Source: Dehalococcoidia bacterium
GTDB taxonomy: Bacteria; Chloroflexota; Dehalococcoidia; Dehalococcoidales; Fen-1064
Direction: 5' to 3'
NCBI GenBank assembly: GCA_030691775.1
Contig: JAUYDN010000203.1
Coordinates: 1 to 5,395 of the forward strand
Length of the DNA stretch: 5,395 nucleotides
Position numbers and translations under genes: made by a program. Positions 5,300 through 5,395 of this stretch are shown piece by piece (within the stretch, counting starts at the first letter, position 1; every line of letters begins with the position of its first letter). Below the pieces are notes generated by a model, which worked only from the letters and a program-made list of their open reading frames with translations, was not told the DNA's origin and ran no database searches.

Positions 5300-5370
5300 T
5301 GTCATTTAATACGTCTGTAATAGATTCATTCAGTTCGTCCCGACCCGGCGTGACTTTCTTCGGAATGACA
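5300..5370. repeat. Decayed palindromic element
   Basis: TGTCATT (5300–5306) is inverted as AATGACA (5364–5370), the same outer 7 bases as the element at 1–110. Before the right end comes TCGTCCCGAC (5336–5344 region), as in the other elements, but the hairpin partner has degenerated. The right terminus reads TTCGGAATGACA against TCCAGAATGACA in the 1–110 element. I interpret it as a short, eroded member of the same family. Confidence 0.4.
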
Positions 5371-5395
5371 ATAATAAATACTTTTATATGATGGT

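Larger units (their letters stand above)
4874..5395. other. Gene-free downstream region, repeat-rich
   Basis: No coding sequence of credible length is visible on either strand. The stretch contains a heptamer repeat (4883–4903), an AAGGAG/ATG start-like sequence leading only to a five-codon frame (4912–4936), a palindromic element (5000–5176), two CTTG-loop hairpins (5209–5228 and 5273–5295) and a decayed palindromic element (5300–5370). I see no classical intrinsic terminator (stem followed by a T-run) directly after the operon; any of the downstream hairpins might serve, or transcription may end otherwise. Confidence 0.65.

Noticed and set aside
5000..5370. CRISPR-like array
   Set aside because: Repeats are inverted and few, with no regular direct repeat and spacer pattern and no cas gene.

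Overview
The window holds one compact four-gene operon on the + strand (552–4873) encoding a cytosolic, flavin-based heterodisulfide-reductase-like complex. The order is hdrC, hdrB, a first hdrA and a second hdrA. The genes are packed with gaps of 2 bases, a 1-base overlap (or more, depending on the start chosen) and 1 base, so they are almost certainly co-transcribed and translationally coupled. No other protein-coding gene is visible on either strand.

The most interesting feature is how HdrA is divided. Methanogen HdrA is one polypeptide of about 650 residues with an N-terminal Cys domain, an FAD-binding thioredoxin-reductase-like core carrying an inserted ferredoxin, and a C-terminal 2[4Fe-4S] ferredoxin. 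Here the first HdrA (about 450 aa) has the core and the inserted ferredoxin but no N-terminal domain and no C-terminal ferredoxin. The second HdrA (567 aa) has the N-terminal domain, the core and the C-terminal ferredoxin but no inserted ferredoxin. The two cores are clearly paralogous and each keeps the C-X12-C-X3-CC cluster motif. Together they contain one full set of peripheral domains on two flavin cores, which suggests an obligate HdrA-HdrA' heterodimer. HdrC (two CxxCxxCxxxCP motifs) and HdrB (two complete CCG motifs) would carry electrons from HdrA to the HdrB active site. The physiological disulfide, or other acceptor, and the electron donor cannot be read from the window: no MvhD, hydrogenase, formate dehydrogenase, MetF, FlxABCD or membrane HdrE gene is present.

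The flanks (1–551 and 4874–5395) have no genes and are rich in repeats. There are two palindromic, MITE-like elements with perfect terminal inverted repeats (1–110 and 5000–5176), which share an internal 'GTCCCGA hairpin + TCCTC' module. There are also decayed relatives (232–250 and 5300–5370), two CTTG-loop hairpins (5209–5228 and 5273–5295), and heptanucleotide tandem repeats on each side of the operon (326–367 and 4883–4903). A weak promoter candidate (388–417) is followed by a leader with competing hairpins (425–457).

The genes point to a strict anaerobe. Bacterial Shine-Dalgarno-type sites, moderately GC-rich genes and intergenic palindromes of this style fit an uncultivated Chloroflexota lineage (Dehalococcoidia-like), possibly with a Wood–Ljungdahl-type metabolism. 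That taxonomic placement is an inference from style and recall, not from a marker gene.
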